Source: Ruminococcaceae bacterium UBA1865
Lineage (GTDB): Bacteria; Bacillota; Clostridia; Oscillospirales; Acutalibacteraceae
Direction of reading: 5' to 3'
Length of the DNA stretch: 5,039 bases
Assembly: GCA_002338255.1 (NCBI GenBank)
Contig: DDHX01000012.1
Location: forward strand, 106,947-111,985
The notes below the pieces were generated by a model that did not search any database, was not told the DNA's origin, and saw only the letters and a list, made by a program, of their open reading frames with translations. Below, in pieces: positions 1 to 5,039 of the stretch. Numbering within the stretch: position 1 is the stretch's first letter; every line of letters begins with the position of its first letter. The position numbers and the translations under genes are program-made.

Positions 1-90
1 TCCCCCGACTTTTTGTATTAAATTGAGCAGAACGAAGACCGGAAAATAAATTGTGTTATTGATTCTCAATTATAAAAAATCCAATATAGC

Positions 91-119
91 TTTAAATAAA
101 AAAATGATAAGGTTATAAT
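91..119 (+). promoter_or_regulatory. Sigma-A-type promoter of the chr operon
   Basis: A perfect -10 hexamer TATAAT lies at 114-119. Seventeen bases upstream is TTTAAA at 91-96, which matches the -35 consensus TTGACA at four of six positions. Transcription would start near 125-127, giving a 5' UTR of only about 22-24 nt before the UUG start at 149. That leaves no room for a leader regulator such as a riboswitch. The surrounding DNA is very AT-rich, so chance matches are possible, but spacing and position fit well. Confidence 0.6.
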
Positions 120-136
120 ATACTTATAAAAATTCC

Positions 137-142
137 GGAGGA
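137..142 (+). promoter_or_regulatory. Ribosome binding site fixing the UUG start of the first chr gene
   Basis: GGAGGA ends 6 nt before the TTG codon at 149. No ATG in the same frame sits near this strong Shine-Dalgarno sequence, which supports TTG as the real start. Confidence 0.8.
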
Positions 143-148
143 TTTAAA

Positions 149-721
149 TTGAACAAAGATTTTAAGTTTTATAAAAAATTATTTTTATCTACATGTTCTG
201 TCAGCGCGTTTACGTTTGGTGGAGGTTACGTTATTGTCCCTCTGATGAGAAAGAAATTTGTTGATGAATTACATTGGATGGAAGAAGATGAAATGTTAGA
301 TATTATAGCAATATCACAGTCTCTGCCCGGACCGATGGTGGTGGACGCTTCTGTGTTGATTGGGTACCGTTTGGCAGGATTACCCGGAGTTGCAATTACG
401 CTCCTGTCTACATTGCTGCCGCCCTTTGCAATATTATCAGTGGTATCCATGTTTTATCAGGCTTTCCAAACAAATCCGGTTGTAAACGCCGTGCTGAAAG
501 GCATGCAGGCCGGTATTGTTTCAATTATCGCAGATGTTGTAATTACCGACGGCTTAAAAGTCTTTAAATCTAAGAATGCTCTTTCAATTTGTATCATGGT
601 GGCGTCTTTTTGCGCTGTATATTTTTTGAATGTCAGTGTCATTTGGATGATTCTCGTTTGCGGAGCTTTTGGTGGAGTGTTCGCATTTATTAAAAGCCGT
701 AGGGGGGTTCGCAAGTCATGA
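149..721 (+). CDS. Chromate transporter family protein, short (single CHR domain), first of a pair
   Basis: This 190-residue hydrophobic protein consists of one CHR (ChrA-type) domain. Family hallmarks are a short amphipathic start, FGGGY at residues 23-27 at the head of the first membrane segment, and SQSLPGP at about 56-62 followed by a glycine-rich hydrophobic stretch. About five membrane segments follow, and the protein ends in a basic tail. Full-length ChrA proteins of about 400 residues carry two such domains. Half-length members usually occur as adjacent pairs, as in Bacillus subtilis ywrB/ywrA, where both are needed for chromate export. That is family knowledge; the substrate here is inferred and could be another oxyanion. 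The UUG start is supported by the GGAGGA at 137-142. Its TGA stop overlaps the ATG of the next gene (ATGA), implying translational coupling. Confidence 0.9.
   Translation: MNKDFKFYKKLFLSTCSVSAFTFGGGYVIVPLMRKKFVDELHWMEEDEMLDIIAISQSLPGPMVVDASVLIGYRLAGLPGVAITLLSTLLPPFAILSVVSMFYQAFQTNPVVNAVLKGMQAGIVSIIADVVITDGLKVFKSKNALSICIMVASFCAVYFLNVSVIWMILVCGAFGGVFAFIKSRRGVRKS
701..707 (+). promoter_or_regulatory. Ribosome binding site of the second chr gene, inside the first
   Basis: AGGGGGG lies in the last codons of the first chr gene, 10 nt before the ATG at 718. Together with the ATGA overlap it supports coupled translation of the two half-transporters. Confidence 0.6.
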
Positions 722-1284
722 TTTACTGGAAACTTCTTTGGAGCTTTTTGCAGGTTGGTCTTTTTAGTTTTGGCGGCGGTTATGGAGTTCTACCGGTGAT
801 TCAACAACAAGTAGTGACTGAAAATCACTGGCTGACACTCAAAGAATTTACAGATGTGATCACGATATCCCAAATGACACCGGGACCAATTGCTTTAAAT
901 GCCGCAACTTTTGTCGGAATAAAATTAGCGGGGCCTTTGGGTGCAGTTGTTGCCACCATCGGCTGTTCATTGCCAACGGCTATTCTGGCTTTGATTGTTG
1001 GCCACTATTATTTCAAATACCGAAATATGGAGCTTGTAAAAGGTGTGTTTGAAGGACTGCGACCTGCCATCGTTTCCCTGATTGCAACTGCCGGGCTGTC
1101 TATTATGTCTTTATCCTTATTTAATACTGAAACGCTCAGTGCGAATGCATTTGCACATGTTGATGTGAAGGCTATCTTGATTTTTGCGGTAAGCTTTTTT
1201 ATTTTGCGCAAATGGAAGTCCAACCCGATATACATCATGCTCGGCTCGGGTGCGGTCGGAGCGGCAGTATATCTTTTGATGTAA
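718..1284 (+). CDS. Chromate transporter family protein, short (single CHR domain), second of a pair
   Basis: This 188-residue membrane protein is the partner of the preceding gene. It repeats the same hallmarks: FGGGY at residues 18-22, a conserved NHW at 36-38 (compare LHW in the partner), SQMTPGP at 51-57, then a glycine/alanine-rich segment. The two proteins are clearly homologous but far from identical, so this is the usual ancient pair and not a recent duplication. In studied short-chain CHR pairs the two halves have opposite membrane topology and act together to export chromate; applying that here is inference. The start at 718 overlaps the upstream stop by ATGA. The gene ends about 105 nt before a strong terminator, so the operon appears to contain only these two genes. 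Confidence 0.9.
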   Translation: MIYWKLLWSFLQVGLFSFGGGYGVLPVIQQQVVTENHWLTLKEFTDVITISQMTPGPIALNAATFVGIKLAGPLGAVVATIGCSLPTAILALIVGHYYFKYRNMELVKGVFEGLRPAIVSLIATAGLSIMSLSLFNTETLSANAFAHVDVKAILIFAVSFFILRKWKSNPIYIMLGSGAVGAAVYLLM

Positions 1285-1390
1285 TAAATAGGGGCGGCGG
1301 TCAGTCACGGCTAAGCGAATGAAAGGTAGTTCTTCGTATCAGTAAATCGTGGTATGTACAGGAATGACATCATTTTTACCATGCAAACCC
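1285..1390 (+). other. Untranslated tail of the chr transcript; no gene recognised
   Basis: This stretch lies between the second chr stop codon and the terminator stem. I see no ribosome binding site with a plausible ORF and no RNA family I recognise. It begins GC-rich (1290-1315) and then holds nested inverted repeats. GTGGTA at 1349-1354 can pair with TACCAT at 1377-1382 (one G-U pair), enclosing AATGA/TCATT at 1363-1374. It may be a structured 3' UTR or nothing in particular. Confidence 0.4.
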
Positions 1391-1432
1391 AAAAAGGCAG
1401 CTTGAACATTTCGTTTAAGCTGCCTTTTTTTT
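1391..1432 (+). terminator. Rho-independent terminator of the chr operon
   Basis: A 17-bp stem pairs 1391-1407 with 1413-1429 around a 5-nt loop (ATTTC). It contains one G-U pair and has the GC-rich core GGCAGC/GCTGCC. An eight-T run at 1425-1432 follows and partly belongs to the stem base. The A-run at 1391-1395 mirrors it, so the element could also stop transcription on the other strand. It insulates the znu promoter that starts about 50 nt downstream. Confidence 0.93.
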
Positions 1433-1462
1433 GAACTCTATGTCGTTATATTTTTTTGAATT

Positions 1463-1477
1463 TGCAAATCATTCGCA
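1463..1477 (+). promoter_or_regulatory. Fur-family (probable Zur) operator, upstream box
   Basis: TGCAAATCATTCGCA is a 7-1-7 imperfect palindrome with a single mismatched pair, the layout of Fur-superfamily operators. Its AATNATT core is shared with the Bacillus Zur consensus as I recall it. It ends 7 nt before the -35 hexamer of the zinc-uptake operon. A second copy, differing only at the central base, lies at 1517-1531. Zur is the natural candidate because the operon encodes a zinc importer; no regulator gene is present in the window. Confidence 0.75.
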
Positions 1478-1484
1478 TTTGATA

Positions 1485-1513
1485 TTGACAAACCCGATGA
1501 TCGGGTATAATAT
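1485..1513 (+). promoter_or_regulatory. Sigma-A promoter of the znuACB operon
   Basis: A perfect TTGACA sits at 1485-1490. Downstream are overlapping -10 candidates: TAATAT at 1508-1513 with the ideal 17-nt spacer, or the consensus TATAAT at 1506-1511 with a short 15-nt spacer. Transcription would start around 1518-1521, giving a leader of about 40 nt. Palindromic boxes lie upstream, within and downstream of the core, so it is probably tightly repressed when zinc is plentiful. Confidence 0.8.
1492..1506 (+). promoter_or_regulatory. Perfect 15-bp palindrome filling the -35/-10 spacer (putative operator)
   Basis: ACCCGATGATCGGGT reads as a perfect 7-1-7 inverted repeat. It starts 1 nt after TTGACA and ends at the first base of TATAAT. 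Its half site (ACCCGAT) differs from that of the flanking Zur-like boxes (TGCRAAT), although the total size and single-base centre are the same. It lies upstream of the expected transcription start, so it should act as DNA and not as an RNA hairpin. A DNA-binding regulator is inferred; its identity is unknown. Confidence 0.55.
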
Positions 1514-1516
1514 AAA

Positions 1517-1531
1517 TGCAAATGATTCGCA
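1517..1531 (+). promoter_or_regulatory. Fur-family (probable Zur) operator, downstream box
   Basis: TGCAAATGATTCGCA is the second copy of the box at 1463-1477, in the same orientation and differing only at the central base. The two centres are 54 bp apart. This copy covers the expected transcription start, where bound repressor would block initiation. Extended outward (1514-1534), it matches about 12 of 20 specified positions of the Bacillus Zur consensus as I recall it. Confidence 0.75.
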
Positions 1532-1544
1532 ACTAAAATATTCT

Positions 1545-1551
1545 GAGGGAG
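1545..1551 (+). promoter_or_regulatory. Ribosome binding site of znuA (UUG start)
   Basis: GAGGGAG ends 9 nt before the TTG at 1561. The lipoprotein signal peptide begins directly at that TTG (MKKSISLIL), so the start is well fixed. Confidence 0.75.
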
Positions 1552-1560
1552 ATTCAAAAA

Positions 1561-2535
1561 TTGAAAAAATCAATATCACTAATTCTTGTCTGCGTCATAG
1601 CGCTTGGCGTGCTAACTGCCTGTAATTCAGGTTCAGAACAAGCGCAGAACAAAACGGGGTCATCCGCAAGTCAGGCGTCAAGTGAAAATGTAAGCCAAGC
1701 TTCGTCTGGTAAAAGACTAAAAGTGTATACCAGCTTTTATGCGATGTATGACTTTACCCAAAAAGTCGGCGGTGACAAAATCGACGTGAAAAACCTTGTT
1801 CCGGCCGGAACAGAACCACATGACTGGGAGCCCGCAACGACGGATATTGTCAACCTGGAAAACGCGGATGTGCTTGTTTATAATGGTGCAAGTATGGAAA
1901 GCTGGGTGGAAAAGGTATTAGCTTCACTTCAAAATAAAAAGTTAGTTACCGTGGAGGCCTCTAAGAGTCTTGACTTGATGGCCGGTCATGCTGAAGAAGG
2001 CGAGACGACCACAAAGTACGACCCTCATGTCTGGCTCAACCCGCAAAATGCGAAAAAAGAAATGGAAAATATCAAGGATGCGCTTGTTCAGGCCGACCCG
2101 GCAAACAAAAATACCTATGAGAGCAATTATATGAAATATGCAGCACAGTTTGATGAACTGAATCAGGAGTATAAAACAGCGGCTGCTTCATTTACCGGTA
2201 AAGATATTATTGTAGCGCATCAGGCATTCGGATACCTATGCAAAGCCTACGGACTGAACCAAATTGCAATTGAAGGTCTTACCGCAGATTCAGAACCGGA
2301 TCCTGCGCGCATGAGCGATATTATTAAATTTGCAAAAGAGCACAATGTAAAAACCATTTTTTTTGAAGACTTGGTAAGTCCGAAGGTTTCCGAAACCATT
2401 GCAAAGGCAGTGGGCGCAAAAACCGCAACCTTCAACCCGCTTGAAGGGTTGACCGATGAAGAACAGTCAAAGGGACTGGAGTATGTTTCAGTAATGAAGC
2501 AAAATTTGCAAACGTTAAAGGAAGCACTAAAATAA
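1561..2535 (+). CDS. znuA: Zinc ABC transporter, substrate-binding lipoprotein
   Basis: This 324-residue cluster A-I (ZnuA/AdcA type) binding protein captures zinc outside the membrane and delivers it to the ZnuB permease. It starts with a lipoprotein signal peptide whose lipobox LTAC ends at Cys21. A Ser/Ala/Gln-rich tether (about 22-50) follows, containing SQASS twice. Expected metal ligands are His87 (in EPHDWEP), His156 (in DPHVWLNP), His220 (in VAHQAFGYL) and Glu295 (in NPLEGL). Histidine at the third position indicates zinc; manganese-binding relatives usually have glutamate there. The C-terminal part closely resembles Bacillus ZnuA (EGLT.EEQ..GL.Y...MKQNL). The loop before His156 is acidic, with one histidine (His143), so the His-rich loop of many ZnuA proteins is nearly absent. 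It is the first gene of znuACB, behind Zur-like operators. Confidence 0.95.
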   Translation: MKKSISLILVCVIALGVLTACNSGSEQAQNKTGSSASQASSENVSQASSGKRLKVYTSFYAMYDFTQKVGGDKIDVKNLVPAGTEPHDWEPATTDIVNLENADVLVYNGASMESWVEKVLASLQNKKLVTVEASKSLDLMAGHAEEGETTTKYDPHVWLNPQNAKKEMENIKDALVQADPANKNTYESNYMKYAAQFDELNQEYKTAAASFTGKDIIVAHQAFGYLCKAYGLNQIAIEGLTADSEPDPARMSDIIKFAKEHNVKTIFFEDLVSPKVSETIAKAVGAKTATFNPLEGLTDEEQSKGLEYVSVMKQNLQTLKEALK

Positions 2536-2536
2536 G

Positions 2537-3214
2537 ATGAAAATCATTACAATAAAAGATCTTTGCTTTGGATACGAGAATGTTAGCGTGCTCAGCCATA
2601 TCAGCCTATCGGTTGAGCACGGTGATTTTGTCGGAATTATTGGCTCTAATGGCGCGGGGAAGTCCACGCTGTTAAAGCTGATGCTCGGCCTTCTTAAACC
2701 GGATTCTGGAAGTATCCGGCTGTTTGACAAAGAAATAGCTCAATTCAAAGAGTATTATAAAATTGGTTATATTCCGCAAAATAGTTCCTCGCTTGCCGCC
2801 GGGTTCCCGGCGACAGTAGAAGAAATTGTAAAAGCCAACCTGTTTGCACAGATTGGCTTTCTGCGTTTTCCAACAAAAAAGCACAAAGTGTTGGTTCAGC
2901 AGGCTTTGGAAACAGTTGGTATGCAGGATTACGCAAAGCGAATGATCGGTGAGCTTTCGGGTGGACAACAGCAGCGTGTTATGCTTGCGCGCGTCTTGAT
3001 AAACCATCCGCAGATTTTGCTGCTGGATGAACCGACCACTGGGGTGGATTTTAAAGCCTCTGAAGCGCTCTATGCCCTTTTGGAAAAATTAAACCTCGAA
3101 AGTCATATTACTGTTATGATGGTCACACACGACATCGAGCGGATATCCCGCTTGGCAAAGCGCGTAATCTGCATCGATCATAATGGAGTTTTGGAGGAAA
3201 AGCATGATGTTTGA
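2537..3214 (+). CDS. znuC: Zinc ABC transporter, ATP-binding protein
   Basis: This 225-residue ATPase powers zinc import by the ZnuACB complex on the cytoplasmic face of the membrane. All ABC motifs are intact: Walker A GSNGAGKST at residues 36-44, the Q-loop glutamine at 81 (GYIPQ), signature LSGGQQQR at 140-147, Walker B LLLDEP at 161-166 with catalytic Glu165, a D-loop at about 169-171 (GVD), and the H-loop His198 (THD). Length and motif spacing are typical of the metal-chelate importer class. The gene starts 1 nt after the znuA stop, with AAAGGAAG at 2517-2524 as a somewhat distant ribosome binding site, so coupling to znuA is likely. Its 3' end overlaps the start of znuB by 11 nt. Confidence 0.95.
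   Translation: MKIITIKDLCFGYENVSVLSHISLSVEHGDFVGIIGSNGAGKSTLLKLMLGLLKPDSGSIRLFDKEIAQFKEYYKIGYIPQNSSSLAAGFPATVEEIVKANLFAQIGFLRFPTKKHKVLVQQALETVGMQDYAKRMIGELSGGQQQRVMLARVLINHPQILLLDEPTTGVDFKASEALYALLEKLNLESHITVMMVTHDIERISRLAKRVICIDHNGVLEEKHDV
3193..3197 (+). promoter_or_regulatory. Ribosome binding site deciding the znuB start
   Basis: GGAGG within the end of znuC lies 6 nt before ATG 3204 and 9 nt before ATG 3207. The in-frame ATG at 3183 lies upstream of this site and has no comparable signal, so the shorter protein is preferred. Confidence 0.8.
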
Positions 3215-4016
3215 ATATGAATTTATGCAGCGGGCTTTTCTTGTCGGAATCATGCTTGCTATCATTATTCCCTGCATCGGCGTAGTTGTGGTGCTGAAGC
3301 GTCTTTCCATGGTAGGCGACGCACTTTCTCACACTTCTTTGGCCGGCGTTGCAACAGGTCTTATTTTTAATTTCAATCCCATTTTGGGCGCGGTGGCTGC
3401 TTGTACCCTGGCCGCGTTCGGCATTGATGCCATCCGTAAAAAAATACCGAAGTATTCTGAAATGTCAATCGCAATTATTATGTCGGCGGGCATTGGTCTG
3501 GCGGGCGTACTGTCCGGCTTCGTACAGAACGCACAAAGCTTTAATAGCTTTTTGTTTGGCAGCATTGTTGCTATCAGTGATTTTGAGCTTCAGCTTGTAA
3601 TCGTCATCAGCTTCATTGTGCTGATTACATTTATCATACTGTACAAAGAACTGTTCTATATTTCATTCGATGAACAATCTGCCAAGCTGGCTGGGGTTCC
3701 AGTCCGACTCGTGAATTTCATTTTCACACTGCTGACTGCCGTTACTGTTTCCATTGCCGCGCGGACAGTGGGAGCTCTGATTGTATCCTCCATGATGGTG
3801 GTTCCGGTTGCGTGTGCCATGCAGGTGGCAAAAAGCTACAAGAAAACGGTGCTGTGGTCAATTGGATTTGCAATTTTGTTTACACTTTCCGGTTTGACAA
3901 TCTCGTATTACTTGGGGCTAAAGCCGGGAGGAACCATCGTACTCTGCGGAGTGATTACACTACTGTTTGTGTTTGCATTTATGCGGCTCCGTAGCCATAG
4001 GAGCGTCCAAATGTAA
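3204..4016 (+). CDS. znuB: Zinc ABC transporter, permease
   Basis: This ABC-3 family membrane subunit forms the zinc channel with ZnuC on the inside and ZnuA outside. With the start at 3204 it has 270 residues, normal for the family. It shows roughly seven to nine hydrophobic segments. Family landmarks are GDALSHTSLAGVA at 38-50, including the conserved His43, FLFGS at 116-120, the coupling-helix region FDEQSAKLAGVPV at 155-167 that should contact ZnuC, VGALIVSSMMVVPVACA at 189-205, and SYYLGLKPGGT at 234-244. The start could be 3204 or 3207, because two ATG codons are adjacent behind the GGAGG; a longer start at 3183 is less likely. It ends the operon, and the next gene is convergent. Confidence 0.94.
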   Translation: MMFEYEFMQRAFLVGIMLAIIIPCIGVVVVLKRLSMVGDALSHTSLAGVATGLIFNFNPILGAVAACTLAAFGIDAIRKKIPKYSEMSIAIIMSAGIGLAGVLSGFVQNAQSFNSFLFGSIVAISDFELQLVIVISFIVLITFIILYKELFYISFDEQSAKLAGVPVRLVNFIFTLLTAVTVSIAARTVGALIVSSMMVVPVACAMQVAKSYKKTVLWSIGFAILFTLSGLTISYYLGLKPGGTIVLCGVITLLFVFAFMRLRSHRSVQM

Positions 4017-4093
4017 GTCAAGCTAAATTTCCGTGGCAATTCTTTCATGGATTATATGTTTTAATACAACCGGCAGCTATTAAACAATTTCAA
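4017..4093. other. Convergent intergenic gap without a convincing terminator
   Basis: The 77 nt between the znuB stop and the stop of the chemoreceptor gene contain one perfect 7-bp inverted repeat, TTTAATA at 4060-4066 and TATTAAA at 4078-4084. It is purely A/T with an 11-nt loop and no following T-run, too weak for a standard intrinsic terminator. Either termination is Rho-dependent or lies inside the opposing gene, or the transcripts overlap. Confidence 0.45.
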
Positions 4094-4951
4094 TCAATCC
4101 TTTTCGGTCAAACTCTCCATCTCTTTCTTAATTCGCAGGACGCTGTCGTTCATTTTTTGAATCTCCTCGGACTGTGTATGTGCCACGACAGTATTTTCAC
4201 TGACTTTTTCTGCAATTTGAGAAAGGGACAATTTTATTTCACCCAGAATAAGATTGACATCCTTTAAAGATTCCGTTGAATTTGTTGTAAGCTTTCTGAT
4301 TTCTTGCGCAACAATACCGAAACCTTTACCATATTCACCGGCGCGTGCGGATTCAATGGATGCGTTAAACCCAAGAAGCGTTGTTTGGTCGGCAATTCCC
4401 TTAACAGTCTTAAGAACCTGATTGATATCATAAATAAATTTATTGCTCTGGTCGGTAATGCTTTGAATTTGCTTTGAATGGTCGAAAACATCTTCACTTC
4501 CATCGGAAATTTGCTTCATGGAAGCAGATATTTCTTCAACTTCTTCTACAACCCTTTCCAGGATTTCCTGCTTGCGCCTCATTGACTGAAATTTTTCAAA
4601 CTCTTCTCTGACAATAATGGTCGCAAGATTCTGTAACGGACGCATTTTCTGAGGATCGCCCGACATTCCGATGCAGCCAATCCTCCTGCCTTTGTATTTG
4701 ACGACGCCATTATAGCCGGGCAGTGTTCCTTGCATCTTTTTGGCATCCTCTACACTGATGGCAAGCTCATCCATCTGGCCTGACATGATTTTTTTGGCTC
4801 CTTCATGTATCTGTCCCAGACGTTCCGGCTGCATGGTGGCGATAATAACGCCGGATTCATCCATGAAATTCACATTTCCATTTGTAACCTGATGAAGCAT
4901 TTTTACAATTTTTTCTGCAATTTCGATTGGAAATTTGTCTTGTCCCAACAT
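4094..4951 (-). CDS. Soluble chemoreceptor-like protein: diacid-recognition domain plus MCP signalling domain
   Basis: This 285-residue protein has no membrane segment or signal peptide, so it should be cytoplasmic. Residues about 7-120 resemble the putative sugar-diacid-recognition domain of CdaR regulators: EIAEKIVKMLHQV at the start, then NVNFMDESGVIIAT, GQIHEGA at 46-52, LPGYNGVV and IGCIGMSGDP at 91-100. Residues about 121-285 form a coiled-coil chemoreceptor hairpin. Its conserved tip, about 183-225, includes IADQTTLLGFNASIESARAGE and GKGFGIVAQEIRKL. The tip is the part that binds CheA and CheW in known receptors, so a role in chemotaxis or a related kinase pathway is inferred. The ligand is unknown; a small organic acid is a guess from the domain name. 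The hairpin is short, and no C-terminal CheR-binding pentapeptide is visible. An ATG 33 nt upstream (4984) lacks a good ribosome binding site. Confidence 0.88.
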   Translation of the reverse strand: MLGQDKFPIEIAEKIVKMLHQVTNGNVNFMDESGVIIATMQPERLGQIHEGAKKIMSGQMDELAISVEDAKKMQGTLPGYNGVVKYKGRRIGCIGMSGDPQKMRPLQNLATIIVREEFEKFQSMRRKQEILERVVEEVEEISASMKQISDGSEDVFDHSKQIQSITDQSNKFIYDINQVLKTVKGIADQTTLLGFNASIESARAGEYGKGFGIVAQEIRKLTTNSTESLKDVNLILGEIKLSLSQIAEKVSENTVVAHTQSEEIQKMNDSVLRIKKEMESLTEKD

Positions 4952-4959
4952 GATAAATT

Positions 4960-4965
4960 CTCCTT
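4960..4965 (-). promoter_or_regulatory. Ribosome binding site deciding the chemoreceptor start
   Basis: On the minus strand AAGGAG sits 8 nt before the ATG whose first base is 4951. The diacid-recognition domain begins only a few residues after that ATG. The alternative ATG at 4984 is preceded only by a weak GGATGA, so the shorter protein is favoured. Confidence 0.8.
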
Positions 4966-5009
4966 GTTTCTCGTATTCAATCATTCATCCATGTAATGTT
5001 TTGGTTTCT

Positions 5010-5039
5010 TTTAGCCAACTAACAATAATTGCGGCTAAA
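5010..5039. repeat. Perfect 7-bp inverted repeat upstream of the chemoreceptor gene
   Basis: TTTAGCC at 5010-5016 and GGCTAAA at 5033-5039 form an exact inverted repeat around a 16-nt AT-rich middle. It lies about 60 nt upstream of the chosen start, and the window ends on its last base, so it may extend further. Neither strand shows a T-run where an intrinsic terminator would need one. It could be an operator or the base of an RNA hairpin in the leader. No clear -35/-10 pair for the gene is visible between it and the start codon. Confidence 0.4.

Noticed and set aside
58..70. ATTGA-TTC-TCAAT as a Fur box controlling the chr operon
   Set aside because: The symmetry is only five base pairs, it lies upstream of the -35 element in very AT-rich DNA, and it lacks the extended 7-1-7 pattern seen at znu.
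1..90. Possible end of an upstream gene or leader RNA
   Set aside because: No reading frame, terminator hairpin or recognisable RNA motif is visible in this AT-rich stretch.
1431..1625. A 64-codon plus-strand reading frame from the terminator through the znu promoter into znuA
   Set aside because: It begins in the terminator T-run, covers the promoter and operator boxes, and runs out of frame into the znuA signal peptide. It has no ribosome binding site and no recognisable protein.
2672..3007. A 111-codon minus-strand reading frame opposite znuC
   Set aside because: It lies wholly antisense to a well-conserved ABC ATPase gene, shows no ribosome binding site or family features, and is best explained as a shadow frame.
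3183..3203. An upstream ATG that would extend ZnuB by seven residues
   Set aside because: The GGAGG lies downstream of it, at the right distance for ATG 3204 or 3207, and the extra residues are not part of the usual permease start.
4060..4084. TTTAATA/TATTAAA hairpin as a bidirectional terminator
   Set aside because: The stem is seven A/T pairs with an 11-nt loop and no following T-run on either strand, too weak to call an intrinsic terminator.
4952..4984. An upstream ATG that would extend the chemoreceptor by 11 residues
   Set aside because: The AAGGAG at 4960-4965 falls inside this extension and serves the ATG at 4951. The upstream ATG has only a weak site.
4985..5039. A c-di-GMP riboswitch or a SigD (motility) promoter ahead of the chemoreceptor gene
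   Set aside because: Both were considered because such elements are common upstream of clostridial chemoreceptor genes. No GEMM-like conserved segments and no TAAA-N15-CCGATA pattern are present in the visible upstream sequence.

Overview
The window looks like a chromosomal segment of a low-to-moderate GC Bacillota, most likely a clostridial or oscillospiral anaerobe. This is inferred from the strong GGAGG-type ribosome binding sites, the UUG starts on two genes, the ZnuA type, which resembles the Bacillus and Clostridium ones, and the soluble chemoreceptor with a sugar-diacid-recognition domain. No rRNA, tRNA, CRISPR array, transposase or integrase is visible.

Region 1 (about 1-1432, + strand) is a chromate-ion-transporter operon of two half-length CHR proteins. 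The genes overlap by ATGA, have a sigma-A-like promoter and a 5' UTR of only about 20 nt, and end at a strong 17-bp hairpin terminator. The two proteins probably work together as the equivalent of one full-length ChrA permease. About 105 nt of transcribed sequence with no recognisable gene lies between the second stop codon and the terminator.

Region 2 (about 1440-4016, + strand) is a complete zinc ABC importer operon, znuA-znuC-znuB: binding lipoprotein, ATPase and permease. The three genes are tightly packed, with a 1-nt gap and then an 11-nt overlap. The promoter is the most unusual part of the window. Two nearly identical 15-bp Fur-family (Zur-like) boxes flank the -35/-10 core, one upstream of -35 and one over the transcription start. 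A third, unrelated and perfect 15-bp palindrome fills the spacer between -35 and -10. The simplest reading is zinc repression by a Zur protein, perhaps with a second regulator acting on the central palindrome.

Region 3 (about 4094-5039, - strand) holds a convergent gene for a membrane-free methyl-accepting chemotaxis-type protein. It joins an N-terminal CdaR-like diacid-recognition domain to a short chemoreceptor signalling hairpin. A 7-bp inverted repeat lies upstream of it at the window edge. No convincing terminator is visible between znuB and this gene.

Most of the window is ordinary, recognisable biology. I do not see clear evidence for an entirely new system. The three-palindrome znu promoter is the observation most worth testing.
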